A stretch of DNA of 52,927 nucleotides, from contig CAYPZL010000011.1 of NCBI GenBank assembly GCA_964415045.1, forward strand, positions 1-52,927, in the 5' to 3' direction. Numbering within the stretch: the first letter of the stretch is position 1; every line of letters begins with the position of its first letter. The position numbers were made by a program, and so were the translations under genes. Origin of the DNA: CAYPZL01 sp964415045 (GTDB taxonomy: Bacteria; Planctomycetota; Phycisphaerae; Sedimentisphaerales; Anaerobacaceae). Shown here piece after piece: positions 49,569 to 52,927 of the stretch. The notes beneath the pieces are model-generated. The model worked only from the letters and a program-made list of their open reading frames with translations. It was not told where the DNA came from and did no database searches.

Positions 49569-51440
49569 ATGGACGTATTGTCAGTACTGAAGAGCAAAAT
49601 GGATGGGGCCGGCGTTGAAAAACTCACGGCCCTGAACAATGCCGAGGTAAACGCTTTTGTGGCTCGGGCCATCGAGTTGTGTGAGCCCGACAGGGTGTGG
49701 GTCGGCACGGACTGCGACGAGGATGTTGCCTACTGCCGCCAGCTCGCTATCGACAACAAGGAAGAGCTGCCTCTCGCCATCAAAGGGCACACGGTCCATT
49801 TTGACAGCTATTACGACCAGGCGCGCAGGAAGGAAGTCACCAAGTATCTTGTGCCCCGCGATGAAACCCTGGATTCCAAGCTCAATCAGGTCGAGCGCGA
49901 GGAAGGTCTCAAGGAGATCGAGGACTTGCAACGCGGCGCCTACAAAGGCCGTACCATGCTGGTCCGGTTCTTCTGCCTGGGCCCCACCAATTCGGTTTTC
50001 GCGATTCCGTGCCTGCAGATCACCGACTCGGCCTACGTTGTCCACAGCGAAGACATGCTCTATCAGAGGGGTTACGAAGAATTCAAGCGGCAGAGCGCCC
50101 GGGGGGATTTTGAGTTCTTCAAATTCCGTCACTGCACCGGCGAAGTGACCGAGCGCATGACCAGCAGGAATCATGAGCTCAACCGCGTGTACATGGATCA
50201 TACCCGGAACACGGTCTACTCGGTCAACACGCAGTACGCCGGCAACACCGTGGGGCTCAAGAAGCTCTCGCTGCGTCTGGCCATCCGCAAGGCCGACCGG
50301 GAAGGCTGGCTGGCCGAGCACATGTTCATCATGCGCGCTAACGGCCCGGGCGGCCGCAAGACCTACTTGTGCGGCGCCTACCCCTCCGCCTGCGGAAAGA
50401 CCTCAACCGCCATGATTCCGGGTGAAAACATCGTGGGCGATGATCTGGCGTATTTCCGCGTCATCGATGGGGAATTTCGAGCTGCCAACGTCGAGGCCGG
50501 CATCTTCGGCATTATCCGGGACGTCAACGCCGAGAGCGATCCGGTCATCTGGGACGTGCTGCACAACGAAGGGGAGGTCATTTTCGGCAATGTCCTGGTC
50601 AACGACGGCAAACCCTACTGGCTGGGCATGGGCCAAGAGATCCCCGATACCGGTATGAACCACGTCAGTGTCGAGTGGAAGAAGGGCATGAAAGGCCCGG
50701 ACGGCAATGACACGACGCCCAGCCATAAGAACGCCCGCTATACGGTGCGCATGAGCGACCTGAAGAACAAGGATCCGGATTGGGATAACCCGAACGGCCT
50801 GCCCGTTGGCGGCATCATCTACGGCGGCCGTGACAGCGACACCAACGTTCCGGTGCGTGAGGCCTATAGCTGGGAACACGGCATCTGCACCATGGGCGCC
50901 ATGCTCGAATCCGAAACCACCGCTGCCACCATCGGCGCCGAAGGCGTGCGGAAATGGAACGTGATGAGCAACATGGACTTTTTGTCCATGTCCGTCGGGA
51001 GGTACATTCAGAACAACCTGGCGTTCGCCGCAGATTTGCGGCGGCCCAAAGTCTTCGGAACGAACTACTTTTTGCGGAAGAGCGGCAAGTACCTTAACGG
51101 GATGCTGGACAAGGCTGTATGGGTCAAGTGGATGGAGTTGCGCGTCCACAATGACGTCGACGCCCTGGATGCGGGCTACGGCCTGATCCCGAAGTACGCC
51201 GACCTGAAGCGGCTCTTCAAGGAGGTTCTGGACAAGGAGTACACCGAGCAGGACTATGTGGAGCAGTTCACCGTCCGTATTCCAGAGTTGCTGGCCAAGC
51301 TCGATCGTATGGGGGAGATCTACGCCACGGTTATGGATACGCCCGAGACGATGAAGAGTGAAATGGTTGCCCAGCGCAGGCGACTGGAAGCGTTGAAGGC
51401 CGCTCACGGGAAGGACTACATCTCTCCGATGGATCTGTAG
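49569..51440 (+). CDS. pckG: Phosphoenolpyruvate carboxykinase (GTP)
   Basis: The 623-residue enzyme interconverts oxaloacetate and PEP with GTP/GDP. The kinase loop YPSACGKTSTAM carries the reactive Cys275. GPGGRKTYLCGAYP, GDDLAYFRVIDGEFRAANVEAGIFG (metal and nucleotide sites) and GVPVGGIIYGGRDS-like sequence (LPVGGIIYGGRDSDT) also match the family. Length is normal. The ATG follows AAAGGAGAATTG. The frame from 49404 has no start support. It gives the organism gluconeogenesis from organic acids, fitting pyruvate-yielding pathways in the window. Confidence 0.95.
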   Translation: MDVLSVLKSKMDGAGVEKLTALNNAEVNAFVARAIELCEPDRVWVGTDCDEDVAYCRQLAIDNKEELPLAIKGHTVHFDSYYDQARRKEVTKYLVPRDETLDSKLNQVEREEGLKEIEDLQRGAYKGRTMLVRFFCLGPTNSVFAIPCLQITDSAYVVHSEDMLYQRGYEEFKRQSARGDFEFFKFRHCTGEVTERMTSRNHELNRVYMDHTRNTVYSVNTQYAGNTVGLKKLSLRLAIRKADREGWLAEHMFIMRANGPGGRKTYLCGAYPSACGKTSTAMIPGENIVGDDLAYFRVIDGEFRAANVEAGIFGIIRDVNAESDPVIWDVLHNEGEVIFGNVLVNDGKPYWLGMGQEIPDTGMNHVSVEWKKGMKGPDGNDTTPSHKNARYTVRMSDLKNKDPDWDNPNGLPVGGIIYGGRDSDTNVPVREAYSWEHGICTMGAMLESETTAATIGAEGVRKWNVMSNMDFLSMSVGRYIQNNLAFAADLRRPKVFGTNYFLRKSGKYLNGMLDKAVWVKWMELRVHNDVDALDAGYGLIPKYADLKRLFKEVLDKEYTEQDYVEQFTVRIPELLAKLDRMGEIYATVMDTPETMKSEMVAQRRRLEALKAAHGKDYISPMDL

Positions 51441-51465
51441 TGCCTGGACCCTGCGCGTGGAAATT

Positions 51466-51485
51466 GGACCGTCTGCGCTCGGTCC
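51466..51485. terminator. Possible stem between convergent pckG and glycosyltransferase genes
   Basis: GGACCG and CGGTCC surround 8 bases in the 46-base gap between the two converging stop codons. No T-run follows, so its role as a terminator is uncertain. Confidence 0.35.
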
Positions 51486-51486
51486 G

Positions 51487-52614
51487 TCAGTGGATCAGAT
51501 CGGAGCCGAGACGCTCGAGCGCCTCGTCGAGTACCGGGGCCAGGTGGGGCCACTGGAATCTTCGGAGACGCTGCCGAAGGTTCTGTGTTGAGTCGGCTAA
51601 AGAGGCGCCTGCGTCCAGCCGCCGGGCACATTCGGTCAGCTTGTCGGCCAGGTCGGCGCTGCTGCCGTCGTAAAAGAAAGCGCAGGCCCCGGTGTCCTCT
51701 TCGCGGCCGAATATCTCCGGATACGCCAGCCGTTCGGGCAGCAAAGGGTACGCGCCGGCCAGCGCTGCCTCCACGGCACTGAGTCCGAAGAATTCATGTT
51801 CGGCCGTCGAGACGAATACGTCGGCCTCGCACAACGCCGCTTCATAGTCGGTGCGATCGCGCTGGTAGCCCCAGCGGTCGATATGGTCGGCGAAGTGCCG
51901 GCGAGCCCGGTCGAAGACCTCGGGCTTGTCCCGGAATTCCTCACCGATGACGCTGAGTCGAAACCCAACACCGCGACGCTCCAACAGCTTCAACGCGTCA
52001 AAGAAGGTCTCGGGGTTCTTGTCATGCTCCCACCGGGCGGCCCAGAGAATTCGCAGAGGCCCGTCTTTTCTTTCGCCTCGCGCACGCATCGGGCGTACCC
52101 CCGGTGGCTGCACACCGGCCTTCTCTCTGATCCGCTGAGCAGCCTCGTCGCACTGGTAGTCCGGCATGCGTTTCAGAAAGGTCGCAAGAGCCGCAAGAAA
52201 CGACTCGCGGTGAAAGACCGAGTTGAACCAGACGGCATCGGCGGCCAGCGCCGTGGTCACGTTCGTCATGGCGAACTGGTAATCACGCTCGCTCTCGAAT
52301 CGCACCGGATACGTCAGTTGGTTTTCGTGGAAGTAGACGACGCTTGGAAGTTCGCGAATTCCCCGAGGCGCCAGGCCGAGAAACTCGGCCAGGTTGAGCA
52401 TATCGGAGCAAAACAGCACGTCCCAGGGCAAGTCCCCCGAGGCGCGCTCGGCAACCATGTCGGCGAAGGTGACCGCGGCGTGCCGCATCCGCCATTTCCA
52501 TTTGTAGGGCGGCAACTGAAAGACGGTCCACTGGTGGGCGCTGGCGGCCGACCAGCCGTCCAGAAAGGCCTTATGACTGCCCCCGTAGTAGGGCTCGAGT
52601 GCGAGGATCCTCAT
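51487..52614 (-). CDS. DUF3524 glycosyltransferase, tRNA-queuosine mannosyltransferase (QTMAN)-like
   Basis: This 375-residue GT-B glycosyltransferase has the DUF3524 N-terminus (ILALEPYYGGSHKAFLDGW, YKWKWRMRHAA, LFCSDMLNLAEF, VVYFHENQLTYP) and a GT4-type C-terminal half (RILWAARWEHDKNPETFFDAL, FVSTAEHEFFGLSAVEAALAG). Its eukaryotic counterpart GTDC1/QTMAN mannosylates queuosine in tRNA-Asp. A bacterial role in the same modification is an inference. The ATG at 52614 fits the family start. The frame upstream to 52728 is not used. Confidence 0.87.
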   Translation of the reverse strand: MRILALEPYYGGSHKAFLDGWSAASAHQWTVFQLPPYKWKWRMRHAAVTFADMVAERASGDLPWDVLFCSDMLNLAEFLGLAPRGIRELPSVVYFHENQLTYPVRFESERDYQFAMTNVTTALAADAVWFNSVFHRESFLAALATFLKRMPDYQCDEAAQRIREKAGVQPPGVRPMRARGERKDGPLRILWAARWEHDKNPETFFDALKLLERRGVGFRLSVIGEEFRDKPEVFDRARRHFADHIDRWGYQRDRTDYEAALCEADVFVSTAEHEFFGLSAVEAALAGAYPLLPERLAYPEIFGREEDTGACAFFYDGSSADLADKLTECARRLDAGASLADSTQNLRQRLRRFQWPHLAPVLDEALERLGSDLIH

Positions 52615-52657
52615 GATTGTGCGACCGCCCTTCGGTGCGTTACCGTCGCCGGAGACA
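52615..52657. other. Short gap upstream of the glycosyltransferase
   Basis: This 43-base gap before the ferritin-like remnant holds no gene. The palindrome GGAGACATC-AC-GATGTCTCC (52651-52670) overlaps the remnant's stop codon and may act as a stem in the transcript. Confidence 0.35.
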
Positions 52658-52807
52658 TCACGATGTCTCCCAGTCGTATTCGATTTCCAGCCGAAGCTTA
52701 TGCCCGGCCTCTTCCCGGGCCAGCCCAAGAAACGTGTCTCGCAGCTCCTTGTTCTTCGCGACGGAAGCGAGGTTGGTATAGAGCCTGAAGGCGGCCCGTT
52801 GGCGCAA
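52658..52807 (-). pseudogene. C-terminal remnant of a ferritin-like/rubrerythrin-type protein
   Basis: The - strand frame ending at 52658 reads AAFRLYTNLASVAKNKELRD and then FLGLAREEAGHKLRLEIEYD, the last helix pair of a rubrerythrin-like di-iron domain, with the metal-ligand pattern ExxH in EEAGH. Only about 49 codons are coherent from a TTG at 52807, and a stop lies in frame at about 52891. The first helix pair, which supplies half of the di-iron ligands, is missing. This looks like a truncated gene. A contig-edge or sequencing error is an alternative. Confidence 0.6.
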
Positions 52808-52927
52808 ATTCGTTGCTGTTAGTCTATCCGAATCGGGGTAGAAGGCAAGAAAAATTGTGCGACCGGCACCGCCGTGTCTGTGCAGATTTTAGGGCACGTT
52901 GGCTTTGGGCCAGTAGGTGGTCCATTG
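52808..52927. other. Right edge of the window
   Basis: No coding sequence is visible in the last 120 bases. On the - strand TTGCCT and TAGACT are separated by 16 bases just upstream of the ferritin remnant, a weak promoter candidate. Confidence 0.3.

Noticed and set aside
52651..52670. Palindrome GGAGACATC-AC-GATGTCTCC as an operator
   Set aside because: It overlaps the end of the ferritin-like frame and has no promoter next to it, so a regulatory role is not supported.

Overview
The window reads as chromosomal DNA of a Planctomycetota-like bacterium, possibly of the Phycisphaerae type. This is an inference from high GC content, a Tat-exported Gfo/Idh/MocA oxidoreductase, a sulfatase-modifying-factor-like protein, a complete moxR/DUF58/Bat operon, beta-helix and BNR-propeller polysaccharide proteins and a GTP-type PEP carboxykinase. 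No rRNA, tRNA or CRISPR array was seen. About 43 genes or gene remnants are supported. Most of the long open frames opposite them are high-GC shadows.

Layout. 0.1-3.8 kb (- strand): exported SUMF1-like protein, Gfo/Idh/MocA oxidoreductase and nitrilase-type amidohydrolase. 4.1-5.9 kb (+): secreted TIM-barrel amidohydrolase fused to a CBM9-like domain. 6.0-16.1 kb (-): a tightly packed operon of moxR, DUF58, a membrane PpiC-type isomerase, a DUF4381/BatD-like lipoprotein candidate and batA to batE. 16.3-20.5 kb (-): cobalamin adenosyltransferase behind a cobalamin riboswitch, endonuclease V, a small membrane protein, a right-handed beta-helix protein and a small DUF1841-like protein. 21-35 kb (+): uvrA followed by a sugar-acid-type cluster of an OYE-GltD fusion, an SDR, a KDPG aldolase-like protein, a BNR-4 propeller, an FAD flavoprotein and a PfkB/KdgK-like kinase, then mtnA and a HEAT-like exported protein. 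35-44 kb: nfu-like, a sugar isomerase, a CsgG-like lipoprotein, a group II intron with its reverse transcriptase, a PilZ-like protein, murD, ubiE/menG, pyrF and a membrane-anchored protein. 44-53 kb: an NRAMP-related transporter, a beta-hydroxyacid dehydrogenase, a sodium:solute symporter, PEP carboxykinase, a DUF3524/QTMAN-like glycosyltransferase and a ferritin-like remnant.

How the genes fit together. The 23.9-33 kb cluster has the parts expected for uronate breakdown: a lyase-like propeller, a reductase, a ketodeoxygluconate-type kinase and a KDPG-type aldolase. It also carries two unusual flavoenzymes. The moxR/Bat block is probably a membrane and periplasm complex driven by an AAA+ ATPase.

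The most unusual signals are two REP-type palindromes with GTAG feet lying in frame inside coding genes (a Bat-operon lipoprotein candidate and endonuclease V), an OYE-GltD fusion with three predicted Fe-S sites that seems to begin at an AUU codon, a group II intron sitting in the T-tract of a terminator, and an NRAMP-like transporter lacking the metal-binding motif.
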